From contig NZ_AUDJ01000014.1 in NCBI RefSeq assembly GCF_000425405.1, positions 1 through 64,000 of the forward strand: a stretch of 64,000 bases of DNA, given 5' to 3'. The notes beneath the pieces are model-generated. The model was not told the origin of the DNA. It made no database searches and was given only the letters and a program-made list of their open reading frames with translations. The stretch is from Ferrimonas kyonanensis DSM 18153 (GTDB taxonomy: Bacteria; Pseudomonadota; Gammaproteobacteria; Enterobacterales; Shewanellaceae). Below, one piece after another: positions 53,174 to 61,677 of this stretch. A program made the position numbers and the translations under genes. Position 1 is the stretch's first letter. Each line of letters opens with the position of its first letter.

Positions 53174-55359
53174 TACGGTGACTCCGGCGCCAGAATGACG
53201 CAGCTCAGCGGCGGCAGGCGCAGGGTCAACCGCTGCGCCATCTGATGCAGCGGCTGATCGTCGCTACTGAGCGGTTCGGGATTGGTCACGCCACTGCCGC
53301 CATACTCACCGGCGTCGCTGTTGAGCTGCTCGCGCCAGCGGCCCGGTTGTGGCACGCCGACGGCAAATTGCTCATGAACCTGCGGCGTCATATTGATGAT
53401 CACCAACAGCGGTGATGTCGGCTCGGGTCCGCGCCGAAGGAAGCTGAATACGCTGTTGTGGTAGTCGTTGCACTCCAGCCACTGAAACCCCTGGGGTTGA
53501 TGGTCCCACAGATGCAGGGCGCCCTGACTGGCGTAGAGTTGGTTCAGGTCCCGAACCCAGTGCTGCACGCCGAGGTGAGGCGGGCTGTCGAGCAGGTGCC
53601 AGTCGAGGGAGCGCTGATGGCACCATTCGTCCCACTGGGCCAGTTCATTGCCCATAAACAACAGCTTCTTTCCCGGGTGGGTCCACATAAAGCCGAAGTA
53701 GGCCCTGAGGGTGGCGAACTTCTGCCAGGGATCGCCGGGCACTTTGCTCAGTAATGATCCTTTGCCGTGAACCACCTCATCATGGCTGAGGGACAGGATG
53801 AAGTGCTCACTGTAGGCGTACAGCATGCTGAAGTTCATCAGGCTATGGTGATGGCGGCGGTGAATGGGGTCCTGGTTGAGGTAACGCAGGGTGTCGTTCA
53901 TCCAGCCCATGTTCCACTTGTAGCCAAAGCCGAGACCGCCCTGGTCCACCGGTCGGGTAATGCCGTCCCAGGTGGTGGACTCTTCGGCAATCATCAACAG
54001 GCCGGGAAAGTTGAAATGGCAGCGTTGGTTAAGCTGCTTCAGCAACTCGGCGGCGTCCAGGTTTTCACGGCCGCCATGGCGGTTGGGCACCCACTGTCCG
54101 GGCTCTCGGCTGTAGTCCAGGTACAGCATGGAGGAGACGGCGTCCAGACGCAGGCCATCGAAGTGGTATTCGCCCAGCCAGTAGAAGGCGTTGCTGATGA
54201 GATAACTTTTGACCTCGTTGCGGCCGTAGTTGAACAGCAGGGTGTCCCAGTCCGGATGATGGCCCTGACGGGGATCGTCGTGTTCATACAGGGCGGTGCC
54301 GTCCAGTTGCGCCAGGCCGTGAGCGTCGCCGGGGAAGTGGGCCGCGACCCAGTCGAGAATGACACCGATCCCCTGTTGATGGCACTGATCGATGAAGGCC
54401 TTGAGGGCGTCGCCGTCGCCGAGGCGCTGATTGGGAGCGAACAGGCCAATGGGCTGATAACCCCAGGAGCCTTCGAACGGGTGACTGGCGATGGGCATCA
54501 GCTGAATGTGGCTGAACCCCATCCGTTTGACATAGGGGATAAGGCGCTGCGCCAGCTGGGTATAGCTCAGAGGCTGGTTGTCCTGTTGCCGTTGCCAGGA
54601 GGCAAGGTGGACCTCGTAGATGGACAGCGGCCGCTGGTGGGAAGGCCACTGGGCCCGGCGCGCCATCCAGCACTGATCCTGCCATGGGTAGTCGGCAATG
54701 GCGCCGATTCGACTGGCGTTGTGGGGCGGCGATTCCATCTCCCGGGCGTAGGGATCCGCCTTATCCTGAGTGCGGCCATCGGCCAGGGTCAGGCGGTATT
54801 TATAATGCTGGCCCGGACTGGCCTGGGGCAAAAACAGCTCCCAGATGCCACTGTGGTGGTGGGTTTTCATGGGATGGCTGCGGCTGTCCCAATGGTTAAA
54901 GTCGCCGATTAACGCCACCGCCCTGGCGTTGGGGGCCCACAGGCTGAACCAGATGCCGTCGATACCCTGAACGCAGCGATGGTTGGCGCCGAGGAAACGG
55001 TAGGCGTGTTCCTCTTTGCCTTCGGCAAACAGGTAACGCTGTTGCTCGGTGAGCAGCGAGCCGAACTGATGGGGGTCGATGATTGACGCCTGTGACTGGG
55101 GGTAGTCCACCTGCAGCCGATACGGGAATCGTCGAATGCGGCGCCCGAGAGGCCCCAGGAAGTAGCCAAGATTTCCTCTCGGTACCAGGGTGGCCACGGT
55201 GCGCTGACTATTGAGGTCGACGACTCGAACGGACAGGGCGCCGGGGAAATAGCAACCGACCTGAAGTCGGCGACCATCGGCGCCTGGGTGCATCCCCAGT
55301 TGGGACGGGGTCAGCACGTCATCCTCGGGAGCCGGTGGGGCAAGGGTGGTCAGGGTCAT
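53173..55359 (-). CDS. glgB: 1,4-alpha-glucan branching enzyme
   Basis: Introduces alpha-1,6 branches into glycogen. 728 residues, as in E. coli. Two N-terminal beta-sandwich domains are followed by the GH13 barrel: the nucleophile is in FDGLRLDAVSSMLYLDYSR, the acid in LMIAEESTTWDGI and the His-Asp in LSHDEVVHGK. It overlaps malQ by 4 bp at its start. Confidence 0.95.
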   Translation of the reverse strand: MTLTTLAPPAPEDDVLTPSQLGMHPGADGRRLQVGCYFPGALSVRVVDLNSQRTVATLVPRGNLGYFLGPLGRRIRRFPYRLQVDYPQSQASIIDPHQFGSLLTEQQRYLFAEGKEEHAYRFLGANHRCVQGIDGIWFSLWAPNARAVALIGDFNHWDSRSHPMKTHHHSGIWELFLPQASPGQHYKYRLTLADGRTQDKADPYAREMESPPHNASRIGAIADYPWQDQCWMARRAQWPSHQRPLSIYEVHLASWQRQQDNQPLSYTQLAQRLIPYVKRMGFSHIQLMPIASHPFEGSWGYQPIGLFAPNQRLGDGDALKAFIDQCHQQGIGVILDWVAAHFPGDAHGLAQLDGTALYEHDDPRQGHHPDWDTLLFNYGRNEVKSYLISNAFYWLGEYHFDGLRLDAVSSMLYLDYSREPGQWVPNRHGGRENLDAAELLKQLNQRCHFNFPGLLMIAEESTTWDGITRPVDQGGLGFGYKWNMGWMNDTLRYLNQDPIHRRHHHSLMNFSMLYAYSEHFILSLSHDEVVHGKGSLLSKVPGDPWQKFATLRAYFGFMWTHPGKKLLFMGNELAQWDEWCHQRSLDWHLLDSPPHLGVQHWVRDLNQLYASQGALHLWDHQPQGFQWLECNDYHNSVFSFLRRGPEPTSPLLVIINMTPQVHEQFAVGVPQPGRWREQLNSDAGEYGGSGVTNPEPLSSDDQPLHQMAQRLTLRLPPLSCVILAPESP

Positions 55360-57482
55360 GGGGTGGGCCTCGATTGGCGACGGAGTTGATCGATCTGTTG
55401 CAGCAGCGCATGGATTTGCGGGTCCTGCTCCAGGCTGGCCAATGGCTGGCTTAAGCGCAGTTGCCAGTTGCGGTACTGCTTCCAGGTGCCGGGAATATTG
55501 ACCGGCTGAGAGCTCAATAGCAGGTCGTCCAGTTGCAGCGCAAAGCGGTTGGCCCGGCTTTTGGCCAGGGTGAGCAAAGAGGCGGCCATCAGTTCAAAGT
55601 TCCAATCCTGCTCGGCATCGGTTGCCGGGCTGTCACCAAAGCGCGTCAGCCACTCCAGCAAGGCCTGCTTTTGCCGCCGACGCTGCTGCAATCGTTGCGG
55701 CAGTTGCTCGGCACTCAGCAGTTGCAACTGCTGAAGGAGATGCAAATCCCCACCCTGCCACCACTGTGCCAGTGGTGGCACGTCATGGTTGCTGGTCATC
55801 AGCATCAGGTTGTTCCCCAGGGTATCCGGGGCCAGGTAGCGGCCTTGTGAGTCCAGACAGAAGTGCAGCAGCTGGGTACCGGCGATGCCTTTATGTTGCA
55901 TCTGCTGGTCGATCTCGGGCGGCACAATGCCGAGGTTTTCGCCAATCACTTCACACCCATGATTGTGGCTGTGCAGGGCCAGCAGATCGAACAGCTGCTC
56001 ATGGGGGTAATAGACGTAACCGCCGATGCCAGGGGCCTCGCCGGGCAGGCACCACCACTGCCGTCTCAGGCCCATGATGTGATCAATGCGCAGGGCGCCG
56101 CAGTGGTGCATATTGGCGTCCAGCAACGATCGCCAATGACGAAAGTGCTGTTGTTTCATGATGATGGGGTCTGCAGGTGCCAGGCCCCAGTCCTGCCCCT
56201 GAGCGGCGAAGGGGTCTGGCGGGGCACCAATGCTGGCGTGGCGACAAAAGTACTGCGGGTCGGCGGCCACCTCACAGCTGGTGGGGGGAACCCCTACCGG
56301 GAGATCCGCAATCAGACCGGTGACCATCCCTAAAGCCTGGCAACGGGCCTGACAACGAGCCTGTTGTCGTCGGGCTTCAAACTGCAGGAACAGGGGCAGA
56401 TCCGGATGGGTCTCCAGCTGCAGCTGTTGCCACAACCATTGATGCTCCTGACGTCGGTATTGCTGCAGCCGTTCCCCGTGCTGACGCACAAACCGCTGGT
56501 AGGCCTGGTCGCGCTCAGCGCCCGAGTTGCAGACGGTCTGCAGAAACTGCTGATGCAGTCGGTCGAACAGGGCAAACTTGAGCCTGGCGATGGCGTCGTA
56601 GTCGAGCCAGTCCGCCTCAGCCAGGCGTTGCCTGGGGCCCAGCCACTGGGGACGTTGAAACTCGGCGGCTAACGACGAGTACTCTTCAATCCACTCCGGG
56701 GCCAGATAGAGGGGGCTGAGGCAGTGTCGGTCGGCTGCGGCATAGGGACTGACGTTGCCTTTCAGGTGCGGATCCGGGGTGTGCAGAGGATTGAGCTGAA
56801 TGAAGTCGGCCCCCAGGGGACCCAGCCAGTCGATGAGTCGGTGCAGATCGGCAAAGTCGCCGATGCCCCACTGCCGGGACGTTCGCAGTCGATACAGTTG
56901 CAGGTTCAGTCCCCAGCTGCGTTCGGGTCTGGCCGGGGCCTGATAACAGCGGGCCGGCGTGCGGCACAGGGTGACACGCTGTTGGCGCCCCTGTTGATAC
57001 ACCGTCAGTTCGGTGTCGGTGGCATCGGTGCTCAGCCAGTCAGGAGGCAGGGGCAGATGGTAGCGGACAAAGCGGCGCTGTTGGTACCAGTACTCACCGT
57101 GCTGCCAGTGTGGCCTGGCCTCAATCTGCAGCGGCGTTGCCTGAGGGTGACTCAGGCTAAAGTGAGCGGTCAGCTCCTGTGGCTGATACACCTCAAGGGT
57201 GGGGGTGTCGATGTCGGTAATTTGAAACGCCGGTGCCAGTTGCAGCCAGGGGCGGGCATCCAGGGCGTCGATGCGTTGCTGCCAGGGGTCGGTTCCGATG
57301 GCTGGAGGCCCGGTCATGGCGAACAGCAACCGCCGTCGCACCTCGGGGTCGATGGCCACGCACTGTCCCTGATTGTCTTGGTAGTCGGCGCCTATCCCTT
57401 GCAGGTAAAACAGTTTTTCCGGTATCACCCTGTCTTCCATCACCCTGTCTTGGCGGCCGATGTGGCGACCGCGTTCATCCAT
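55356..57482 (-). CDS. malQ: 4-alpha-glucanotransferase (amylomaltase)
   Basis: GH77 disproportionating enzyme that moves glucan segments among maltodextrins. 708 residues with the ATG at 57482; a later ATG at 57440 (MEDRVIPEKLFYLQG) is an alternative start. Residues: nucleophile Asp in ALRIDHIMGLRRQWW, acid in VIGENLGIVPPEI and the SNHDVPP segment. It opens the glycogen operon, which links maltodextrin use with storage. A LacI-family-like palindrome lies 43 bp upstream. Confidence 0.92.
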   Translation of the reverse strand: MDERGRHIGRQDRVMEDRVIPEKLFYLQGIGADYQDNQGQCVAIDPEVRRRLLFAMTGPPAIGTDPWQQRIDALDARPWLQLAPAFQITDIDTPTLEVYQPQELTAHFSLSHPQATPLQIEARPHWQHGEYWYQQRRFVRYHLPLPPDWLSTDATDTELTVYQQGRQQRVTLCRTPARCYQAPARPERSWGLNLQLYRLRTSRQWGIGDFADLHRLIDWLGPLGADFIQLNPLHTPDPHLKGNVSPYAAADRHCLSPLYLAPEWIEEYSSLAAEFQRPQWLGPRQRLAEADWLDYDAIARLKFALFDRLHQQFLQTVCNSGAERDQAYQRFVRQHGERLQQYRRQEHQWLWQQLQLETHPDLPLFLQFEARRQQARCQARCQALGMVTGLIADLPVGVPPTSCEVAADPQYFCRHASIGAPPDPFAAQGQDWGLAPADPIIMKQQHFRHWRSLLDANMHHCGALRIDHIMGLRRQWWCLPGEAPGIGGYVYYPHEQLFDLLALHSHNHGCEVIGENLGIVPPEIDQQMQHKGIAGTQLLHFCLDSQGRYLAPDTLGNNLMLMTSNHDVPPLAQWWQGGDLHLLQQLQLLSAEQLPQRLQQRRRQKQALLEWLTRFGDSPATDAEQDWNFELMAASLLTLAKSRANRFALQLDDLLLSSQPVNIPGTWKQYRNWQLRLSQPLASLEQDPQIHALLQQIDQLRRQSRPTP

Positions 57483-57524
57483 GAACCCAGGCGCCGGTTC
57501 GGCGCCCTGAGGATAGAATGAAAA

Positions 57525-57536
57525 GCAAACGTTTCA
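57525..57536. promoter_or_regulatory. Candidate LacI-family operator upstream of malQ-glg operon
   Basis: GCAAACGTTTCA, a near-perfect 12-bp palindrome centred on CG, 43 bp before the malQ start. It sits inside a larger inverted repeat AGAATGAAA / TTTCATTCT (57515-57540). Central-CG palindromes of this form are typical of LacI/GalR-family regulators of sugar genes. The regulator is not in the window. Confidence 0.5.
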
Positions 57537-57677
57537 TTCTGATGTCAGTTTGATTCTATTTCTGGGGTCGACGGCTAAGGCTGAAGCGGCATCCGGTGCC
57601 TGGGCTAATGAGCATGCCGACCGTTATAAAAAGTAGAAGTCGGGAGGAGAAAGGGCAACGTTGAACGGCAATGGCCG

Positions 57678-58406
57678 TTATCGAGTGATGGGGTCTGAAC
57701 GTTCGAAGTCAGACAGTCGCACGTCGAGCATCTTGATGCCGAGGCGATGGACCGTCATCTTGATCAACTGGTGTTCCAGTGCCGGTGCAAACCAGAAGTC
57801 AGCCACCCGGGACTTTTTGGGGTGGGTTTGCCGCAGGTGATGGGCCCGGTAGGCGCGCCCATCAAACTCAATCTGTTCCTCTCCCAGCCATTCAAAGCGG
57901 TAGTTCCGGGTTTCATCGCCCCAGGTGTAGTCGGCATAAAGGTCCTGGCGTTGGCGTTCGACATCCAGAGCCAGGTTCTGCAGCATCGTCGCGGCGCCCT
58001 GGCTGGCCGGGGCGTGCTCCTCATAAACCAGGGGATGACCATCCTTGTTGACCGCCATCAGCCCCTCCGGGGTTCGGCTGGCTTGATAGTCATCTTGGGA
58101 GAACCAGCCGGACACCGTGGCATCGAAGGCGAGCGTCTGCCAGCGTCCCTGTTGCCAGCTGAGCAGACTGTGGTTGTCCACTCGGCCTCCGAGAAGACAG
58201 AACTTGCCCTTGCTGAGCAGTTGATACTGACCGTCGTCGATAACCAGTTGCTGCGAGCCACCACCGCAAGGCAAGCCTTTACTGGTGGCCTGATAGTGGG
58301 CGATGAAGGGCGCCGGTTGCTGGGCCTGCAGCGTCGGTGTCAGCAACAGGCCAATCAACAGCAACCGGTAGGGCGAGGGCTTATTCTTCTCTGGGATGGC
58401 GTTCAA
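57678..58406 (-). CDS. Exported DUF3108-like protein
   Basis: 242 residues from a TTG at 58406 (no ATG is available). Hydrophobic residues about 13-28 (YRLLLIGLLLTPTLQAQ) form a signal peptide. The body (FIAHYQATSKGLPCGGG ... YRFEWLGEEQIEFDG, FWFAPALEHQLIKM) matches DUF3108 periplasmic proteins of unknown function. It overlaps the comFB end by 26 bp, so it is translated from the same message. Its downstream gap to malQ is 195 bp. Confidence 0.72.
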   Translation of the reverse strand: MNAIPEKNKPSPYRLLLIGLLLTPTLQAQQPAPFIAHYQATSKGLPCGGGSQQLVIDDGQYQLLSKGKFCLLGGRVDNHSLLSWQQGRWQTLAFDATVSGWFSQDDYQASRTPEGLMAVNKDGHPLVYEEHAPASQGAATMLQNLALDVERQRQDLYADYTWGDETRNYRFEWLGEEQIEFDGRAYRAHHLRQTHPKKSRVADFWFAPALEHQLIKMTVHRLGIKMLDVRLSDFERSDPITR

Positions 58407-58644
58407 TGTAGTTCAGGGCTCGGGTTAGGGCTTCATCGACGTTCTTCTGCATCGCAACCAGCTCGTCGCTGGAGGCGTAGGCGCTGAGGTCCACCCGGTG
58501 GCGGAAATAGCGGCAGGGCATCTGGTTCAAAGTCAGGCAGAACAGGTCGGCCAACTGGCTGTCGTTATACTGTTCGGCCAGTTTACGGTCGGTGACCGTT
58601 TGTTCCAGCAGAATTTCGTAATAATTTCTGATGTCTGCATCCAT
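58381..58644 (-). CDS. ComFB-like late competence protein
   Basis: 87 residues: MDADIRNYYEILLEQ, then LADLFCLTLNQMPCRYFRH and VDLSAYAS, the ComFB pattern (PF10719). AAAGGAG sits seven bases upstream of the ATG at 58644. ComFB-domain proteins have been reported to bind cyclic di-nucleotides in some bacteria; its role here is unknown. The gene lies 11 bp after the HDAC-like gene. Confidence 0.8.
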   Translation of the reverse strand: MDADIRNYYEILLEQTVTDRKLAEQYNDSQLADLFCLTLNQMPCRYFRHRVDLSAYASSDELVAMQKNVDEALTRALNYIERHPREE

Positions 58645-58655
58645 GTCATACTCCT

Positions 58656-59558
58656 TTATTGCAGTTCCAGCGCCGCGTCGAACAGTTGCAGGTGCCTGTG
58701 GGTCAGGGCCTCTGGGTCGCGGTCGTAACCGCCGCCGATGACGCAGGCGAGCGGCAGCTTCTTGTCCAGACAATAGGATAGTACCAGCTGTTCGCGCCGA
58801 CGTAATCCACTATCACTGATACTCAGGTGTCCCAACCTGTCGCGATGATGGACATCGACGCCGGCATCGTAGATCAGCAGATCCGGTTGATGAAGGCGGG
58901 TCACCAGTTGCAGTGCCTCGCCGACACTCTGCAGGTAATCGTCGTCCTGGCAGCCTTTAGGCAGGCCAAAGTCGAAGTCGGAGCGCTGCTTGCGGCTGGG
59001 AAAGTTGCTGTCGCAGTGCACCGAGCAACTGATGATTTCGGTTCGGTCCTGGCATAGGGCAGCGGTGCCGTCTCCTTGGTGAACATCGAGATCGAAGATC
59101 ACCACCTTGTGGATCTCCGGCCGGAGCAGGGCCATCTCGGCGGCGATCACCAGGTCATTGAACACGCAGTAGCCGCTGCCAAAATCATAGTGGGCGTGGT
59201 GGTAGCCGCCGGACAGGTGCAGGGCGATGCCATGATCCAACGCCAACTCGGTGGTGCGCAGGGTGCCCCCTACCGAGGTCAGGGTGCGGTTGACCAGCGC
59301 CTCGCTCCAGGGGAAGCCCATCCGTTTCAGCGGCGCGGCGGCGAGGCCATTGCCGAGAAACTGTCGCAGGTATTCGGGGTGGTGACAGCGTTCAATCAGC
59401 GCCAGTGGCGCGGCATCGGGTTGGTGCCAGCGCAGCCGGTGCTGCTGCGGGTGCTGTTGTAACTGCTGGTACAGGTGCTGATATTTGGTGATGGGAAAAC
59501 CGTGATTCTGTGGCAGAACCAACTGGGAATAGCAGGGGTGATAGACGCAATGGATCAT
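58656..59558 (-). CDS. Histone deacetylase-family (class II HDAC-like) hydrolase
   Basis: 300 residues. Zinc-hydrolase motifs are complete: LSGGYHHAHYDFGSGYCVFN (the His-His pair and Tyr region, about residue 115), FDLDVHQGDGTA (metal Asp/His), YDAGVDVHHRDRLG (third Asp) and the catalytic loop VIGGGYDRD. Bacterial members act on acetylated lysine, polyamines or acetoin-related substrates; which applies here is unknown. It heads an apparent operon with comFB and the DUF3108 gene, and a terminator separates it from yccT. Confidence 0.85.
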   Translation of the reverse strand: MIHCVYHPCYSQLVLPQNHGFPITKYQHLYQQLQQHPQQHRLRWHQPDAAPLALIERCHHPEYLRQFLGNGLAAAPLKRMGFPWSEALVNRTLTSVGGTLRTTELALDHGIALHLSGGYHHAHYDFGSGYCVFNDLVIAAEMALLRPEIHKVVIFDLDVHQGDGTAALCQDRTEIISCSVHCDSNFPSRKQRSDFDFGLPKGCQDDDYLQSVGEALQLVTRLHQPDLLIYDAGVDVHHRDRLGHLSISDSGLRRREQLVLSYCLDKKLPLACVIGGGYDRDPEALTHRHLQLFDAALELQ

Positions 59559-59566
59559 GAGGCAAA

Positions 59567-59588
59567 AAGGGGCCGTTGCCGGCCCCTT
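59567..59588 (-). terminator. Rho-independent terminator of the dinG-tauE-priC-yccT operon
   Basis: AAGGGGCCG, loop TTGC, CGGCCCCTT just past the yccT stop. On the minus strand it ends in five T, so it terminates the operon rather than the HDAC gene. Confidence 0.85.
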
Positions 59589-59592
59589 CGGG

Positions 59593-60246
59593 TTACATGT
59601 TCTGGATGGCCCAGCTCATGAAGTCCTTGCGGGTCTTCTCGTCGGCTTGTTGCCACCAGTACTTCAGCATCATCTGCGGGTTGGTGACGTCGTCGCCCTT
59701 CATATTGACCGAAGGCTGAGCAGCGCCGGTGGCGACCACGGCGCCCGGTGCGGTAGCGGCGATCACTTTCTTTTTGGCTTCCTGCTCCGGGGACAGGCCC
59801 TTGTTGAGGGTGTCGAAGAGGGTTTCCTGCTTGACCGAGGTCATCTCAACTTTGTAGGTGACGGCCTGACCATTTTCCTGGGTGACGTTCAGAACTGGCT
59901 TCTGGGCGAAGGCTTTGGCCTGGTCCAGATCCCGAATCACCTCATGGGGGCGCACCTTGTACTCGCCATCGCTGTCGATGGTGATGTGCAGTAGGAAGGG
60001 GTCGGAGCTGACCCGCTGATGGCCGTCACCAAAGGGTTCTTCCACCAGATCTTTGTAGACCAGGGCGATAGTGTGCTGCCCTTTTTCCAACTCAATTTCG
60101 TCTTTATGGCTGAAAAAGTTGGACTTCACTTCCTGCCCATTGACTGCAATAAACTCAAATGACAGTGGAATGGTCAGTTCTGCAGCCAGGCTGCCAAAGC
60201 TCATTCCCCCGGCGATCATTGCCGCCAATACCGAGGCCTTATTCAT
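59593..60246 (-). CDS. DUF2057 (YccT-like) exported protein
   Basis: 217 residues with a signal peptide (MNKASVLAAMIAGGMSFGSLAA). The periplasmic part has LTIPLSFEFIAVNGQEV, LEKGQHTIALVYKDL and SSDPFLLHI, matching DUF2057/YccT, a gammaproteobacterial family. E. coli YccT (CsgI) influences curli assembly; whether that applies here is not known. It is 12 bp after priC in the dinG operon. Confidence 0.8.
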   Translation of the reverse strand: MNKASVLAAMIAGGMSFGSLAAELTIPLSFEFIAVNGQEVKSNFFSHKDEIELEKGQHTIALVYKDLVEEPFGDGHQRVSSDPFLLHITIDSDGEYKVRPHEVIRDLDQAKAFAQKPVLNVTQENGQAVTYKVEMTSVKQETLFDTLNKGLSPEQEAKKKVIAATAPGAVVATGAAQPSVNMKGDDVTNPQMMLKYWWQQADEKTRKDFMSWAIQNM

Positions 60247-60258
60247 CCTGTGCTCCTT

Positions 60259-60897
60259 TTATCTGTGCCCGCGCTTTTCAAGCTGAGCGATACGTTCTTC
60301 AATATAGGTCATAGCCTGGCGACATTGGCCGAGCCGTTTGTGGGTTGCCAGAATATCATTCTGTAGTTTGATTTTTTCTTGTCCTTGATGCAAATCCAGT
60401 TTTTGCTCAAGTTCACGGATTTTCTGCTCCAGCCGACTGGCCCAGTTCTGGTGTTTGCGCAGCTCGGCGTAGGCGCCGTTGCTGTTGCTCATCACCGATT
60501 GGGCAATCCACTGGTACTGGTTGTGGGGGCGCTGCTGCCATTGCCGGCGGCTTTTGAGCTTGGTGCCGGCCACCTGAACGCCGGTGGCCGCCATGGCCTG
60601 AGTGACCGCCTGATAGCGATCGCTGAACTGTTGACACAGGTACTCAAAGGTGGCCTCGGAGCCAGGGTGGTGGGACAGGCGCTCGAGGGCGGTCATGTCC
60701 TTGTCCATTTGAGCGATGCACTGACTCAGCGAGGCGCCGGTTTGTTCAAACAGTCCCTGATGGAAGCGATGGCTGTGGTTGAGAGCCTTTTCTGTGCTCT
60801 GATTCAGCTGGCGGTCGTAGTCCTGAACCTGCTGTTTCAGCTGGGCAAAGCGCTGGCGCAGCAGCTGCATCAATTCGCTTTGGCGACGAAAACTCAT
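60259..60897 (-). CDS. priC: Primosomal replication protein N'' (PriC)-like
   Basis: 212 residues from the ATG at 60897. Helical, with HQGLFEQTGASLSQCIAQM and the C-terminal QCRQAMTYIEERIAQLEKRG block, which line up with E. coli PriC (HLFQTRATTLQACL and RCRHALEKIENRLARL from memory). PriC restarts stalled replication forks with DnaB loading. It overlaps the tauE-like gene stop by 4 bp (ATGA). Position in a dinG operon with a possible LexA box would put fork restart under SOS control. Confidence 0.8.
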   Translation of the reverse strand: MSFRRQSELMQLLRQRFAQLKQQVQDYDRQLNQSTEKALNHSHRFHQGLFEQTGASLSQCIAQMDKDMTALERLSHHPGSEATFEYLCQQFSDRYQAVTQAMAATGVQVAGTKLKSRRQWQQRPHNQYQWIAQSVMSNSNGAYAELRKHQNWASRLEQKIRELEQKLDLHQGQEKIKLQNDILATHKRLGQCRQAMTYIEERIAQLEKRGHR

Positions 60898-61670
60898 AAC
60901 CAGGCTTCCAGAGCCAGCTTGCCGGCGATGATCAGCACCATGGTAATGAACACCGGCCGAATGAACTTGCTGCCGAAGCGAATGGCGGAGTGGGCGCCAA
61001 TCCAGGCGCCGGCCATCAGGCAGACCCCCATGGCGATGCCAATGCCAAAGTGGACGTGTCCCAGGGCGATGAAGAACCCGAGAGAGGTGGCATTGCTGAC
61101 AAAATTCATGCTTCTGGCCAGCCCGGAGGAGAGCAGAATATTCATTTTGTACAGCACCATGGAGGAAACGGTCCAGAAGGCGCCGGTTCCGGGGCCGGCA
61201 AAGCCATCGTAGAAGCCCAGCCCCAGCCCCTGAGTCCACTGTTTTACCTTCAACCCCAGAGTGCGTTCCGGGAGGCCCTTGTGTTCGTCACTGGGGCTGG
61301 GCGCGCACAGGGTATACAGGGCGATGGCCACAATCACCAGAGGCAACAGCCGGTTCAGTATGTCGGCGGAAAACTGATCCACCGCCAGGGTACCGGCGGC
61401 GGCACCGATAAAGGTGGCGACAAAGGACTTTCGCCAGAAGGAGGGGTTAAACAGTTGCTTGCGATAATAGGTCCAACTGGCGGTCAGAGAGCCAAAGCTG
61501 GCGGCCAGCTTGTTGGTGCCCAGTGCCAGGTGCGGAGGCAGCCCGGCGGTCAGCAAAGCCGGTATGGTCAGCAGGCCGCCACCGCCGGCAACGGCATCGA
61601 TGAAGCCGGCGGCAAAGGCCACTGCCGACAACAGCAACATCAAGTTCAGGTCTAAACCCAGTTCAATCAT
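60894..61670 (-). CDS. TauE/SafE (TSUP) family membrane protein
   Basis: 258 residues, about eight hydrophobic helices in two repeats, beginning FAAGFIDAVAGGGGLLTIPALL. GTNKLAASFGSLTASWTYYR and FYDGFAGPGTGAFWT are the family signature segments. The TSUP family moves sulfite, sulfonates or other organosulfur ions; substrate not determinable. It lies 7 bp after dinG and overlaps priC. Confidence 0.88.
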   Translation of the reverse strand: MIELGLDLNLMLLLSAVAFAAGFIDAVAGGGGLLTIPALLTAGLPPHLALGTNKLAASFGSLTASWTYYRKQLFNPSFWRKSFVATFIGAAAGTLAVDQFSADILNRLLPLVIVAIALYTLCAPSPSDEHKGLPERTLGLKVKQWTQGLGLGFYDGFAGPGTGAFWTVSSMVLYKMNILLSSGLARSMNFVSNATSLGFFIALGHVHFGIGIAMGVCLMAGAWIGAHSAIRFGSKFIRPVFITMVLIIAGKLALEAWL

Positions 61671-61677
61671 TTGGCTA

